Notes: generated by a model not told the origin, from the sequence alone. Positions 38,723-49,720 are shown, numbered from the stretch's first letter. The stretch: DNA of 64,000 nucleotides from Shewanella metallivivens (GCF_028750675.1 NZ_JAQQPZ010000001.1:596083-660082), one strand, 5' to 3'. Program-made: numbers and translations.

Positions 38723-41257
38723 ATGACCACAGCTAAAGAAAGTGCCAATGAAAAGAAAGCCTCTACGCCACACAAAAAACCAGTTAAAAAGACCAAGGTA
38801 AAAGCCGATCCTATTGTGGAGCCTGTGGTCCCAGCAGACACTTGTGAACCCTGTGATACCTTAGGTGCATCACTTGCGCGGCATATTCGTTACGGTTTAT
38901 GCCGTGATGATCATGAACCTGAAGAACTATTCACCGCCGTGGGTGAAAGTGTAAAAGAACAAATGTTAGATGACTGGCGGCAAACGCGGATTAAAGACAA
39001 CCAATACCAGCAAAAGCAAGTGGCTTACTTATCGCTTGAGTTTTTAATGGGCCGAGCGTTAGGCAATGCCTTATTGAGTTTAAATTTAACCGACGAAGCT
39101 AAAGCAGTATTAACCGATTACGCAACAAACCTAGAAGATATTGAGCAAGTCGAACATGATGCAGGTCTAGGTAATGGTGGCTTAGGGCGTTTGGCCGCTT
39201 GCTTTTTAGACAGTTGTGCCAGCCTGGATTTATCGGTAACAGGTTATGGTATTCGCTATCAATATGGCATGTTTATGCAAAAAATTGTCGACGGTTATCA
39301 AATTGAACAACCCGATCGTTGGTTACGTCATGGTAATCCATGGGAAGTCAGGATTGCTCATAAAATTGTCACTGTGCCTTTTTTTGGTCATACCGAAAAC
39401 TATGTGGATAAACACGGACGCCGGCACCATGTATGGACAGACACCCAAAATGTATTAGCCGTACCTTATGACGTGCCCATTCCTGGCTTTAATAATGGCA
39501 GGATCAATACGTTACGGTTATGGAAAGCAGAAGCAAACGATGAGTTTGACTTAGCTGAATTTAATGACGGCGATTACGCTGAAGCGGTTGCCACCAAAAA
39601 TTTAGCCGAACAGATCACCATGGTGCTGTATCCAAACGATGCAAGCGTAAATGGTAAAGAGCTAAGATTAAGACAGCAGTATTTTTTATCATCGGCCAGT
39701 TTACAAGATTTGTTAGCCCGTTATGTTGCCAAGTTTGGCAAAGATTTCAGCCAATTTAGCCAACATAATGTATTACAGCTCAATGATACACACCCCAGCA
39801 TTGCGGTACCTGAACTCATGCGACTATTGCTTGATCAATATGAACTCACATGGGATGAAGCTTGGGCGGTGACCAGTCAGTCTATGGCTTATACTAACCA
39901 CACATTGTTACCTGAAGCGTTAGAGCGTTGGTCGGTACCAATGATGAAATACATGTTGCCACGTATTGTTGAAATCATTTTCGAAATCAACTCACGCTAT
40001 CTTGAAGTTGTAGCACATCATTGGCCAGGAAACATTGAAAAATTGACTAATATGTCAATTATTGAAGAAGGCCCAGAACAGCATATCAGAATGGCATACC
40101 TTGCCATCGTAGCGAGCTTCTCGGTTAATGGCGTTGCTGGTTTGCATACTCAATTATTAAAAGACGGGCTCTTTAGTGATTTTTATCAATTATGGCCAGA
40201 AAAATTTAATAATAAAACCAATGGTGTTACGCCTCGACGTTGGCTTGCTTATTGTAATCCAAAGCTAGCAAGCTTAATTACTCGCCGTTTAGGTAAAGAG
40301 TGGATCACCGACTTATCACGCCTTGCTGCATTAAATGCTTTCACCAGTGATAAAGCGTTTGTGAAGGAATGGGCTGAAGTTAAGCTCGCCAATAAACAAG
40401 TGTTAAGTGAGTTTGTTGAACAAGAATGCGGGGTTAATTTCGACCCAAGCATGATGTTTGATGTGCAGGTAAAACGCATACACGAATACAAGCGCCAACT
40501 GCTGAATATTTTGCATGTGATTTATTTGTACCGTCGTATTTTAAATGGTGACACCGAAGGCATGGTACCACGCTGTGTATTAATCGGTGGTAAAGCGGCC
40601 CCTGGTTATGCCATGGCAAAACAAATCATCAAATTAGCCAATAATGTTGCCCATATGGTCAACTCAGATCCATTAGTCACCCCCTATCTTCGCATGGCAT
40701 TTTTACCAAACTATAATGTCAGTGCAATGGAGAAAATTTGCCCTGGTACTGATTTGTCTGAGCAAATCTCTACAGCAGGTAAAGAAGCCTCGGGCACAGG
40801 TAATATGAAATTTATGATGAATGGTGCATTGACCATTGGTACGTTAGATGGTGCAAATATTGAGATGCTAGAAGAGGTTGGCAATGAAAACTTCTTCCTG
40901 TTTGGTTTAAATGCTGATCAGGTTGCACAAACCAAGGTTAATTATCAACCACAACAAATAATAGCCCAATCAGAAGCACTAAGCGGGGTATTGAGCATGC
41001 TTAAAAGTGGTCACTTTAATTTGGTTGAGCCGGGTATCTTTGATCATATTATTGCCTCAATTACCGACCCGTATGATCAATGGATGACGGCAGCAGATTT
41101 TGAGAGTTATCGCATTGCACAAGAAAAAGTCGCGCAAACTTATTTAGACCAGGACACCTGGCAAAAAATCAGTATCAGAAACAGTGCCGCCAGTGGCCGT
41201 TTCTCTAGTGATAACACCATAGCGGGCTACCGCGACGATATCTGGATGAAAAAGTAA
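38723..41257 (+). CDS. glgP: Glycogen/maltodextrin phosphorylase
   Basis: GT35 enzyme releasing glucose-1-phosphate from glycogen ends. The 844-aa protein has the catalytic core with the N-terminal motif [21 protein letters not shown] and the PLP site [16 protein letters not shown], in which Lys696 should form the Schiff base. Residues 1-40 are a Lys/Pro-rich, low-complexity extension ([19 protein letters not shown]) preceding the conserved core at about [13 protein letters not shown]; it may be disordered. The arrangement immediately after glgX and before glgC is typical of a combined synthesis/degradation operon. Confidence 0.96.
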   Translation: MTTAKESANEKKASTPHKKPVKKTKVKADPIVEPVVPADTCEPCDTLGASLARHIRYGLCRDDHEPEELFTAVGESVKEQMLDDWRQTRIKDNQYQQKQVAYLSLEFLMGRALGNALLSLNLTDEAKAVLTDYATNLEDIEQVEHDAGLGNGGLGRLAACFLDSCASLDLSVTGYGIRYQYGMFMQKIVDGYQIEQPDRWLRHGNPWEVRIAHKIVTVPFFGHTENYVDKHGRRHHVWTDTQNVLAVPYDVPIPGFNNGRINTLRLWKAEANDEFDLAEFNDGDYAEAVATKNLAEQITMVLYPNDASVNGKELRLRQQYFLSSASLQDLLARYVAKFGKDFSQFSQHNVLQLNDTHPSIAVPELMRLLLDQYELTWDEAWAVTSQSMAYTNHTLLPEALERWSVPMMKYMLPRIVEIIFEINSRYLEVVAHHWPGNIEKLTNMSIIEEGPEQHIRMAYLAIVASFSVNGVAGLHTQLLKDGLFSDFYQLWPEKFNNKTNGVTPRRWLAYCNPKLASLITRRLGKEWITDLSRLAALNAFTSDKAFVKEWAEVKLANKQVLSEFVEQECGVNFDPSMMFDVQVKRIHEYKRQLLNILHVIYLYRRILNGDTEGMVPRCVLIGGKAAPGYAMAKQIIKLANNVAHMVNSDPLVTPYLRMAFLPNYNVSAMEKICPGTDLSEQISTAGKEASGTGNMKFMMNGALTIGTLDGANIEMLEEVGNENFFLFGLNADQVAQTKVNYQPQQIIAQSEALSGVLSMLKSGHFNLVEPGIFDHIIASITDPYDQWMTAADFESYRIAQEKVAQTYLDQDTWQKISIRNSAASGRFSSDNTIAGYRDDIWMKK

Positions 41258-41355
41258 CTGCAAACCTGCGGTGTTCGCACCGCAAAATATGCACAGTAAA
41301 CGTGGATATATGCTTAATAATCGTGGCTTTGATTAAAGCCGAATGGAGTCTGTTT

Positions 41356-42615
41356 ATGAGTAATGTTCGTTATATTAGTAATTTAACCCGTGATACCTAT
41401 GCAATTATTCTTGCTGGTGGCCGTGGTTCGCGTTTGTATGAGTTAACCGATTGGCGTGCAAAACCTGCATTGTACTTTGGGGGTAAATTTCGAATTATCG
41501 ATTTCCCGCTTTCAAACTGTATCAATTCAGGTATTCGACGTGTGGGTGTGGTCACACAATACAAATCTCACTCACTAATACGGCATATCACTCGTGGTTG
41601 GGGCCACTTTAAAAAAGAACTGGGTGAATCAGTAGAGATATTACCGGCTTCACAACAAACATCAGGTAATTGGTATCAAGGAACAGCCGATGCCGTGTTT
41701 CAGAATATTGATATTATTCGTCATGAAATACCTAAGTATGTGATGATTTTATCAGGGGATCACGTTTATCGAATGGACTACGCTGGTTTACTGGCTGCAC
41801 ATGCTGAGTCAGGTGCTGACATGACTGTTTGCTGTTTAGAAACGCCCATTTCTGAAGCTGCTGGGGCTTTTGGGGTGATGGAAGTAGACGAAAATATGCG
41901 GGTGATTGGTTTTCAAGAAAAACCTGAACACCCCAAACCAACGCCTAATGATCCTGAAAAGTGCTTAGCATCGATGGGGAATTATGTCTTCAATACTAAG
42001 TTTCTGTTTGATCAATTAAAAAAAGATGCCGACAACGTCGCCTCCGATCGCGATTTTGGTAAAGACATTATTCCGTCCATTATTGAGCAGTTTAATGTAT
42101 TTGCTTTTCCCTTTACCAGTGCCGTACCAGACCAACCTGCATACTGGCGAGATGTGGGTACCCTTGACTCATTTTTCCAGGCGAATATGGAGTTATTGTC
42201 ACCTACGCCACAGCTGAACTTATATGATGCTAAATGGCCTATTTGGACTTATCAGGAACAATTGCCACCGGCAAAATTTGTATTTGATGATGACGATCGC
42301 CGTGGTATGGCTGTTGACTCAATTGTGTCAGGCGGTTGTATTATTTCTGGTGCAAAAGTGAAACGCAGCGTATTGTTTGACGAAGTGCGAGTATGTTCTT
42401 ACTCATCCGTTAAAGATTCAGTACTGCTTCCTGACGTTGTGGTATTAAAGAATTGCAACATTCAAAATGCGATTATTGACCGAGGCTGTATCATTCCTGA
42501 GGGCACCTTCATTGGGCATAGTAGAGAGCACGATATCGCTCGGGGATTTAGAGTGTCAGAGAAAGGTATCACCTTGGTCACTCGTAAAATGTTAGGTTTA
42601 CCTGAAGGTTACTAA
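41356..42615 (+). CDS. glgC: Glucose-1-phosphate adenylyltransferase
   Basis: Makes ADP-glucose, the committed step of bacterial glycogen synthesis, and is normally allosteric. I start at ATG 41356 (419 aa, [17 protein letters not shown]), with GGAG seven nt upstream; the frame is open further upstream without a ribosome-binding site. Motifs: nucleotide loop [54 protein letters not shown], and a C-terminal left-handed beta-helix ([20 protein letters not shown]). Confidence 0.97.
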   Translation: MSNVRYISNLTRDTYAIILAGGRGSRLYELTDWRAKPALYFGGKFRIIDFPLSNCINSGIRRVGVVTQYKSHSLIRHITRGWGHFKKELGESVEILPASQQTSGNWYQGTADAVFQNIDIIRHEIPKYVMILSGDHVYRMDYAGLLAAHAESGADMTVCCLETPISEAAGAFGVMEVDENMRVIGFQEKPEHPKPTPNDPEKCLASMGNYVFNTKFLFDQLKKDADNVASDRDFGKDIIPSIIEQFNVFAFPFTSAVPDQPAYWRDVGTLDSFFQANMELLSPTPQLNLYDAKWPIWTYQEQLPPAKFVFDDDDRRGMAVDSIVSGGCIISGAKVKRSVLFDEVRVCSYSSVKDSVLLPDVVVLKNCNIQNAIIDRGCIIPEGTFIGHSREHDIARGFRVSEKGITLVTRKMLGLPEGY

Positions 42616-42628
42616 TAAGGACCCCTGA

Positions 42629-44329
42629 ATGACCCAAGAAAATGTCAACCGCGTTTTGCTGGTGGCAGCAGAAAACGACGCATTGTATGGGGCGAAAGTT
42701 GGCGGTATGGCGGATGTTATCCGCGATCTACCGCCTGCATTAGCACAATGCGGTGTCACTGCTGATGTCGCAATGCCAAATTATGGTTTTTTAGCTGCTC
42801 ACTATCATGCAAAACATTTTGCTAATATTTCATTAGACTTTGCTGGTTCAAAACACATCGTTAAAGTGTTTTGCATGCCAAGACCCACACATAAATCAGA
42901 TATTTCTGCCATTTACAGTATGACAGATGCCGATTTACAGCCACAGCAGCTGCAAACTAATCCGCCGATGGTGTATTTATTTGACCATCCATACTTTAAC
43001 CATAATGGCCAAGTCTACTGTAATGGAAGTCATGATCGTCCATTTGCCGAAGATGCAACCAAATTTGCCTTGTTTTCGCTCAGTGTTGCTACGTGTCTAG
43101 TCGACAATATTTTACCGCGTTACGCAGTGCTTCATTTACATGATTGGCATGCAGCTATGGTGGCTATGTTAAGGAAATGTGTCGATTATTTTGACAGCCT
43201 TAATCGCATGGTGTGTATTTACACCATTCATAATCTAGCCTTACAAGGTGTTCGGCCTTTTAGTGGCGATCATTCATCGTTTCAAGCTTGGTTTCCGCAA
43301 TATGCTCATCAGCTTAAACCGGTTGCTAACCAAAGTATCTACGATCCGCGTTATTCTAATTGCATTAACCCGATGCGAATGGGGATTGTGCTTAGTGATA
43401 AGGTGCATTTGGTGTCACCGACATATGCCCAAGAAGTGTTATCTGCGTCCGATCATCAAAAGGGCTTTTTTGGCGGAGAAGGTTTAGAGGCTGATTTGGC
43501 GGTTAAAGCTGAGCATCAGCAATTAATCGGTATTATTAATGGCTGTGTGTATGATGACAATCAACATGGGGTGACGGAAGAGCTTGATAATAGCGTGATG
43601 GGTTTACTGACGCTGGCTGAAAATGCCGTATTATCATGGCAAGCAAAAGTCGACCATATGACGGCGTTAGATAGCATTGCACTAGCACGCATTGCACAAT
43701 TAAAAATGGTCAATAGTCTGACCATAAAGGATACACTAGCACCTTTTTTAATCACGTCAGTCGGGCGATTAACAGAGCAAAAAGTGTTGTTATTACTCCA
43801 GCCTTATGACAGTCCAAATGGCCAATCTGATATCACCGTACTTGAAGCATTGCTGCAAGCGTTAAAACAACAACATCCTAATGGTGTATTATTGTTGTTA
43901 GGCAGTGGTGATGAACAGATTGCTAAGGATTTGCAAACGGTCGCAGCCCGATTTGATAATCTAGTATTTATGCACGGTTACGACGAATTATTGTCTGATC
44001 GTTTATATCAACAAGGGGACTTGTTTTTAATGCCAAGTTCATTTGAGCCTTGTGGTATTAGCCAAATGCTAGCGATGAGAGAAGGGCAGCCATGTTTAGT
44101 GCACGCGGTCGGTGGGCTTAAAGACACGATTGAAGATAACATCAGTGGTTGGGCATTCACTGGTGCATCATTGCCAGAACAAAGTGAAGCATTGGTTGAG
44201 CGCTTCAAGCAAGTAATAGCATTGCACGGCAGCCCAGCATGGCGCAAAGTGGCAAACAACGCGGCAAAACAGCGTTTCACTTGGGACAGTGTGGCTAAAG
44301 ACTATATTGAAAAACTCTATCAGTTCTAA
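42629..44329 (+). CDS. glgA: Glycogen synthase (ADP-glucose type)
   Basis: GT5 enzyme elongating glycogen from ADP-glucose. The N-terminal substrate loop reads KVGGMADVIRDLPPAL where E. coli has KTGGLADV. The C-terminal retaining-GT motif FLMPSSFEPCGISQMLAMRE is intact, as is LHLHDWHAAM. At 566 aa it is about 90 residues longer than E. coli GlgA (477), mainly through insertions in the N-terminal half and around the linker (about residues 300-400). AAGGA precedes the ATG. Last gene of the operon. Confidence 0.94.
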   Translation: MTQENVNRVLLVAAENDALYGAKVGGMADVIRDLPPALAQCGVTADVAMPNYGFLAAHYHAKHFANISLDFAGSKHIVKVFCMPRPTHKSDISAIYSMTDADLQPQQLQTNPPMVYLFDHPYFNHNGQVYCNGSHDRPFAEDATKFALFSLSVATCLVDNILPRYAVLHLHDWHAAMVAMLRKCVDYFDSLNRMVCIYTIHNLALQGVRPFSGDHSSFQAWFPQYAHQLKPVANQSIYDPRYSNCINPMRMGIVLSDKVHLVSPTYAQEVLSASDHQKGFFGGEGLEADLAVKAEHQQLIGIINGCVYDDNQHGVTEELDNSVMGLLTLAENAVLSWQAKVDHMTALDSIALARIAQLKMVNSLTIKDTLAPFLITSVGRLTEQKVLLLLQPYDSPNGQSDITVLEALLQALKQQHPNGVLLLLGSGDEQIAKDLQTVAARFDNLVFMHGYDELLSDRLYQQGDLFLMPSSFEPCGISQMLAMREGQPCLVHAVGGLKDTIEDNISGWAFTGASLPEQSEALVERFKQVIALHGSPAWRKVANNAAKQRFTWDSVAKDYIEKLYQF

Positions 44330-44394
44330 CGCTTGTTGTTATCACTAAGATGGCGAGTGAGAGAACTGAAACTTAACCCACTCATCCGTTAAAT

Positions 44395-44422
44395 AAAAGC
44401 ACCGACTTATCGGTGCTTTTTT
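44395..44422. terminator. Bidirectional terminator after glgA
   Basis: AAAAGCACCGA-CTTA-TCGGTGCTTTT forms a perfect stem with T-runs on both strands. It ends the glycogen operon and the convergent TonB-dependent receptor gene. Confidence 0.9.
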
Positions 44423-44450
44423 GTTTGCTTACTAAATCCGTAATGCGGGT

Positions 44451-46844
44451 TTAGTAAGTATAACGAAGATCTAAGTAGTAATATCCGCCATTAAAACCAA
44501 AAGGTGTATTAGTTAACGGATAAATGAAAATACCATTGAAGTTATTATCCTCAGGGCGTTTTTCTGGATAAACATCAAACAGGTTTTGTACGCCTAGGGT
44601 AACAGCCAATGAATCAGTCGCTTGGTAACGCGTGCTAATGTCAGTGACCCACTTGTCATCGTACTCAACTTCACTTGATGAATAACCCACGGTGTATTTA
44701 CCGAAATAGCTGAAGCGCAAGTTAGTGGTAAAGTCATCATATCGATGAGTAAAACCAATATTACCTGTGTTTTTAGGTGTCGCTTCAGTCATACGGATAA
44801 CTTCAATACGATCAAATAATTCATCTTCTAATCCATTAAGGATAGACGGGAGGTTTATTGATTCTATTTTGGTTTTTTTGTATGAATAAGCAAGGTTTGC
44901 GCTTACATCACCAAACTGACCTAGGTCAAACTCTTGGGTCATGACTAAATCAACGCCTTGAGTTTCAGTGTCTACCGCATTCATAAAGAAACGCGCTGAG
45001 TCTGCATTGGTACCGGCTAAGGCTTCAGCAATAACCGGTGAACTTTCTTGGTCTACCGAACCCGATAAAATGATACGGTCATCAACATTAATTTGATAGG
45101 CATCTAGGGTCGCAGTAAAGCCATTTTCTCCGTTATACACTAAACCTGCACTGAAGGAATTTGAGATCTCTGCTTTAAGATCTGGGATATTTAATGCATC
45201 CTTGATGGGGGATAACTGGTTAAATGTACCCGATTCACGAGGTACAAACTCACCCGTGACTGGATCAGGATCAAAGAAGGTTGATACGTTTGTAAAATAG
45301 AGTTGCTGTACGCTCGGTGCACGGAAACCCGTGTCGGTTGTTAAACGTAAAGCGACATTGTCAGTAATATTGTAACGACCCGACAGCTTCCAACTGGTGT
45401 TACTCCCGAAATCTGAATAATCTTCGTATCTTACTGCGGCAGCCCAATAAAACTCATTGGTTAGTTGGTTTTCAAGTTCGATGTAGATACCGGTATTAGT
45501 TCGGTCTTCATCGACTTCAGATTCTTTCGTAAAACCACCAAAGCCCTGGCTACCACCGGCTTTATCTTCATAATCACCTTGAATGTATGATTCTTCTTGG
45601 CCTGCTTCAATTTGATAGCCACTTTCGCGGAAAGTAAAACCGGTTGCGACCATGATTTCTGAGTCATTGTAAAAATCATAATAGGTAGAGGCATCAAGGT
45701 TGAGGTTCAATTCACTATTAGACAGCGTGCCGGCATAAAAATCTGTTGGGCTAGTCGGTCCTAAAGAAGCATTAATGGTATTTTCAACATGGTATTCAAA
45801 GCTATTGCTACCATAACCGGCAGAGGCATCTATGTTCCATTTACCAATTTCAGCGTCATAACCAACCACGAATGAATAATCGAGGATTTCAGGGCTAATT
45901 TGCGGTAAATAACCGTCAGGGTACACTTCAATAATGTTACGAGAGTCTAATGCTCGACGGTAAAAAGCTCCTGAGGTAGATTCACGTTGGCTTACACCAC
46001 CAAAAGCATAGACTTTACTGGTGTCGTTAATGGCTTGTTCAGCATTAACAAATAAACCATAGTTTTCATAGTCGCTATCGCCAACGTGGTGGTTTTGGCG
46101 ATCAAAGGTTTCTTCGCGTGGATCTAAACTACCATCTGCTAACGTTGGGTATTGTTGACGGCTATCAAGACCTGCACGGTTAGTTGCATTCTTTTGATGC
46201 GCTTCTAAAGAAAGATTCACAAAGCCATCGTCACTGAAGCTAAAACCTTGGTTTACACCGACACGCACTTGTTCGCCGTCGCCTTCATAAGTTTGGCCAA
46301 TTTGGGTTGAAATACTGCCGCCTTCGTCGCTGTCTTTGAGTACAACGTTAATGACACCGGCAATAGCGTCTGAGCCATATAATGCAGAAGCACCGTCGCG
46401 TAAAATTTCAATACGTTTAATCGCAGTCATTGGAATGGCATTTAAGTCAACGTTTGACGAGCCTTTACCCACAGTACCTGATAAATGCACCAGTGCTGAA
46501 CCATGGCGGCGCTTACCGTTCACTAACACTAGAGTATGGTCAGGTGACATACCACGAAGACTGGCAGGACGTACTGCATCGCTTCCATCAGTGATTGATG
46601 AAAACGGTACGCTGTAACTTGGCGCGGCAAACTGAAGGGCTTTTGCGGTTTCAGTAATGCCTGTCGCTTCAAGTTGCTCAGAGGTAATAATGTCCACTGG
46701 TGTAGGGCTGTCAGTTGCTGTGCGCAACGCAATACGTGAACCGATCACTTGAATACGCTCTACATTTTCACCTTCTTCAGCAGCATAAGCTGTCGGTGTG
46801 CTGATACTGGCTACAACGGCCAAACTGACGAGACTTTTATACAT
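44451..46844 (-). CDS. TonB-dependent outer-membrane receptor
   Basis: The 797-aa protein has a signal peptide cleaved after AYA (about residue 21), a TonB-box-like segment (VERIQVIGSR), a plug domain (about 45-170: TPVDIITSEQLEA, LVLVNGKRRHGSAL, IEILRDGASALYGSDAI-AGV) and a 22-strand-type beta-barrel ending with aromatic Tyr. The barrel contains NTGIYIELENQL and FRAPSVQQLYF, typical of the family. Substrate unknown; the position next to the glycogen operon suggests, but does not show, maltodextrin uptake. Monocistronic. Confidence 0.93.
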   Translation of the reverse strand: MYKSLVSLAVVASISTPTAYAAEEGENVERIQVIGSRIALRTATDSPTPVDIITSEQLEATGITETAKALQFAAPSYSVPFSSITDGSDAVRPASLRGMSPDHTLVLVNGKRRHGSALVHLSGTVGKGSSNVDLNAIPMTAIKRIEILRDGASALYGSDAIAGVINVVLKDSDEGGSISTQIGQTYEGDGEQVRVGVNQGFSFSDDGFVNLSLEAHQKNATNRAGLDSRQQYPTLADGSLDPREETFDRQNHHVGDSDYENYGLFVNAEQAINDTSKVYAFGGVSQRESTSGAFYRRALDSRNIIEVYPDGYLPQISPEILDYSFVVGYDAEIGKWNIDASAGYGSNSFEYHVENTINASLGPTSPTDFYAGTLSNSELNLNLDASTYYDFYNDSEIMVATGFTFRESGYQIEAGQEESYIQGDYEDKAGGSQGFGGFTKESEVDEDRTNTGIYIELENQLTNEFYWAAAVRYEDYSDFGSNTSWKLSGRYNITDNVALRLTTDTGFRAPSVQQLYFTNVSTFFDPDPVTGEFVPRESGTFNQLSPIKDALNIPDLKAEISNSFSAGLVYNGENGFTATLDAYQINVDDRIILSGSVDQESSPVIAEALAGTNADSARFFMNAVDTETQGVDLVMTQEFDLGQFGDVSANLAYSYKKTKIESINLPSILNGLEDELFDRIEVIRMTEATPKNTGNIGFTHRYDDFTTNLRFSYFGKYTVGYSSSEVEYDDKWVTDISTRYQATDSLAVTLGVQNLFDVYPEKRPEDNNFNGIFIYPLTNTPFGFNGGYYYLDLRYTY

Positions 46845-47021
46845 TTAGTCATCCTGCTTTAACGTTATGGTAATTTTTATAACATTATAGAGCATTTTTA
46901 TCGCTCAATAGATCAGTTTAATCTATTGTCAATTAGTTTAAAGAGGCATAACTAATGACACACTGATATAGTGAAATTTACTCATACAAACAACATGTTA
47001 ATAGATTGTTTAAAACAAATA

Positions 47022-47050
47022 GAAAACGCCCGTTTTATTAACGGGCGTTT
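47022..47050. terminator. Terminator downstream of the phospho-sugar mutase
   Basis: AAACGCCCGTT-TTATTA-ACGGGCGTTT forms an 11-bp stem with A/T-rich flanks. It follows the mutase gene (minus strand) and separates it from the TonB receptor promoter. Confidence 0.85.
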
Positions 47051-47088
47051 AACATTGGCGCTTTGGCGATGGATTAAATGTGTTGAGG

Positions 47089-48810
47089 TTAGTTTGGCAA
47101 ACTTGCTTGATGAGCGCTAATAAATAGAGTCATTGCTTGTTCTGCACGTTGTTGCGCACTTTCCCAGGTATCAGTCACATTCATCGTTTCTACTACTTCG
47201 TAATAGCACTTAATTTTAGGTTCTGTTCCCGAGGGTCTAACAATGACGCGAGCGCCATTTTCTAAGCAATAAATTAAAACATCGCTTTTAGGTAAATCGA
47301 TAACTGCAGTCGCGCCATTAGCAAAGGTGCGTAGCGACTGGCTTAAATCATCACATGACAGCACAGCATAATCGGCAATGGTTGTTGGTGGGTATTGGCG
47401 TAAGTGTTCGCCTATATTAGGTGTATCTGGTTTTAGGGCTATACTCACTTGAGCATTAAGGTGAAAGCCATGTTGACGATATATTTGTTCTAATTTATCC
47501 CATACGGTTTGACCTTTTTCGGTTAATTCTGCGCAAAGTTGGGCAAATGCCACTAACGCTGACAAGCCGTCTTTGTCCCACACCATACTTCCTACGGTAT
47601 AACCAAGCGCCTCTTCATAAGCGAACAAGAATTGATTGTCAGCTTCGCATTTGTTAATCCCAATATTCATTAACCATTTAAAGCCGGTAAGGGTGGTGTA
47701 ACAGCTTGCATGTAACGACTGAGCCACTTTAGACAATAAGCTAGAAGACACAATCGTGGTACCCACCAACCGTTGATGTGCTGGCGCATGAGTTAATAAA
47801 TATTCACCAAGTAATACTCCGACTTGATCGCCCGTGAGCATTTTATAGTTATTACCTGCCGTTCTAACCGCTACTGCAAAGCGATCAGCATCTGGATCAT
47901 TGGCACAAGCTAGCATTGTTTGATGCTTTTTAGCTTCAGCAATGACTAAATCCATCGCACCTTTTTCTTCTGGGTTCGGGAAATTGACTGTAGGGAAGTC
48001 ACCGTCGGGTTCGCGCTGCGCAGCAACAGAATACACCTGTTTAAAGCCTGCATCGTGTAATACTGCTTCAGCCATATTAGCCCCAACGCCATGCATGGCG
48101 GTATAGGCTAGACTGACGCCTTTGGGATCTGCATGTTGTTGTAACTCACTGGCACTTTGAACGCCTTGACGATAGGTTTGATAAAAATCATCTTTAAGCC
48201 ATATGAGTTTGTCTTGTGCTTTGGCGGCACTGAGCTCCATAAATGGAATAGCTTGGGTTGCTGCCTGTGTAATTCTGGCTGCAATACCTGAGTCGTGCGG
48301 TGGAATAATCTGTGCGCCATTTTCCCAATACACTTTATAACCATTGTATTGTGGTGGGTTATGGCTTGCAGTAATCACTATACCTGCAGCAGCATTAAAG
48401 TGTTTTACACCAAATGCCACTAATGGGGTTGCTGCTACTTGTGTAGTTAAGCGGACGGTAATTCCCATTGCGGTGAGTACGCTGGCAGCATCATGAGCAA
48501 AAACGTAAGAATCATGACGGCCGTCATAGCCAATGATGACACCTCGGGTGGCAGCATAACTAATTTGAGATATCAAATATGCACCTAACCCGGCAGTGGT
48601 TTGCCTTACAACCAAGCGATTCATGGCCATTGGCCCCGGGCCAACGATACCACGTAGTCCAGCGGTACCAAACGACAAGCGGCCAGAAAACATGGTCGTT
48701 AACGCTGTTTCGTCTTGGTTGTCGAGTAATGTTTGTAATTGAGCTTGAGTGCTAGGATCTGGGTCTTGTTGTAACCATTGGTTAACTTGATGTTGTAAGT
48801 GAATATTCAT
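47089..48810 (-). CDS. Phospho-sugar mutase (phosphoglucomutase/phosphomannomutase, PgcA/PGM2-like)
   Basis: The 573-aa enzyme belongs to the alpha-D-phosphohexomutase superfamily. Start ATG 48810 has GAGG six nt upstream; an ATG four codons earlier overlaps that site and is unlikely. Phosphoserine loop: IVITASHNPPQYNGYKVY; metal loop: ANDPDADRFAV; sugar loop: FAYEEALGYTVG; phosphate loop: VIVRPSGTEPKIKCYY. The length and FGTAGLRGIVG motif fit the PGM2/PgcA subgroup. It probably interconverts glucose-1-P and glucose-6-P, linking GlgP/GlgC to glycolysis. Confidence 0.93.
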   Translation of the reverse strand: MNIHLQHQVNQWLQQDPDPSTQAQLQTLLDNQDETALTTMFSGRLSFGTAGLRGIVGPGPMAMNRLVVRQTTAGLGAYLISQISYAATRGVIIGYDGRHDSYVFAHDAASVLTAMGITVRLTTQVAATPLVAFGVKHFNAAAGIVITASHNPPQYNGYKVYWENGAQIIPPHDSGIAARITQAATQAIPFMELSAAKAQDKLIWLKDDFYQTYRQGVQSASELQQHADPKGVSLAYTAMHGVGANMAEAVLHDAGFKQVYSVAAQREPDGDFPTVNFPNPEEKGAMDLVIAEAKKHQTMLACANDPDADRFAVAVRTAGNNYKMLTGDQVGVLLGEYLLTHAPAHQRLVGTTIVSSSLLSKVAQSLHASCYTTLTGFKWLMNIGINKCEADNQFLFAYEEALGYTVGSMVWDKDGLSALVAFAQLCAELTEKGQTVWDKLEQIYRQHGFHLNAQVSIALKPDTPNIGEHLRQYPPTTIADYAVLSCDDLSQSLRTFANGATAVIDLPKSDVLIYCLENGARVIVRPSGTEPKIKCYYEVVETMNVTDTWESAQQRAEQAMTLFISAHQASLPN

Positions 48811-48971
48811 GATCAACCTCATTGATAATCATATGCAAACGCTATATTAACAGTAGAAAAATTACCGCATAAGAACAAGTTAAATTGTGTAATACCTGCA
48901 GTAAATAGCCCTAATCTGACAAATTGCTCCCCAAGCGTTGAGTGCTGTGGTTTTGGTTATACATTGGCCAA

Positions 48972-49005
48972 ATAAAAACGCGCAGTGCAGGGCATTACGC
49001 GTTTT
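48972..49005 (-). terminator. Putative terminator of the glutathione transferase gene
   Basis: AAAAACGCG and CGCGTTTTT pair across a loop of about 15 nt. The 9-bp stem ends in a T-run on the minus strand. It lies 38 nt past the transferase stop. Confidence 0.6.
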
Positions 49006-49042
49006 TAATGATTTGAGTGAGTTAAACTCAATATAGGTTTAG

Positions 49043-49720
49043 TTAATCTTTTGGAAAATTCTGCGGGAAGAAAGCCCGTTTAGCTTCATCATCAAACTCA
49101 CCTTTAAAGGCGATATCTTTACCAATATTGCGTGCCACTTCGACAGCCGGGCGGGCGCTTATACGATTAAACCAACCTTGTAGATGAGGGTACGGTGCTA
49201 AACCTTCTTCGCCTAATACTACCGCTGCTTTATCAATCCAGCCCCATGCCGATACGTCTGCAATGGTATATTCGTCACCTACTAGGTATTCACGCCCAGC
49301 TAAGTGATTGTTTAGCAGCTCATAATGGCGTTGTGCTTCACGTAAATAACGGTTGGTTGCATAGGCGATTTTTTCAGGTGCATGATGTCTAAAATGAACA
49401 GATTGACCAGAAAAAGGACCTAATCCTGTGGCGATAAACATTAACCAAGACAATAACTCACCACGGTCCTGCACTTTGCCTTGTAACTTACCCGATTTTT
49501 CTGCCAAGTATAATAAAATGGCATTCGAGTCGAACACTCTAACACCATTATCATCAATGGCAGGCGTCTTTGCATTCGGGTTAATCGCTTTAAACTCAGC
49601 AGTATGTTGCTCACCTTTAAGGGTATCTACAGGCACGAGTTCAAATGGTAAATCGGTTTCAGCGAGGAACAACGCGACTTTCATTGGATTAGGGCCAGGG
49701 TGAAAATAAAACTTAAGCAT
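49043..49720 (-). CDS. Glutathione S-transferase family protein
   Basis: The 225-aa protein has an N-terminal thioredoxin-like domain (1-80) with KFYFHPGPNPMKVALFLAET, the cis-Pro site NAKTPAI, and the glutathione-binding FDSNAILLYLAEKSG. The C-terminal helical domain includes YTIADVSAWGWI, the N-capping-box motif of GSTs. Its NPNAKTPAI and central sequence resemble the YfcG/YghU-like disulfide reductase group. The substrate is unknown. Confidence 0.9.
   Translation of the reverse strand: MLKFYFHPGPNPMKVALFLAETDLPFELVPVDTLKGEQHTAEFKAINPNAKTPAIDDNGVRVFDSNAILLYLAEKSGKLQGKVQDRGELLSWLMFIATGLGPFSGQSVHFRHHAPEKIAYATNRYLREAQRHYELLNNHLAGREYLVGDEYTIADVSAWGWIDKAAVVLGEEGLAPYPHLQGWFNRISARPAVEVARNIGKDIAFKGEFDDEAKRAFFPQNFPKD

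Noticed and set aside
41302..41355. 18-codon upstream extension of glgC
   Set aside because: No ribosome-binding site, no family counterpart; ATG 41356 has GGAG at proper spacing.
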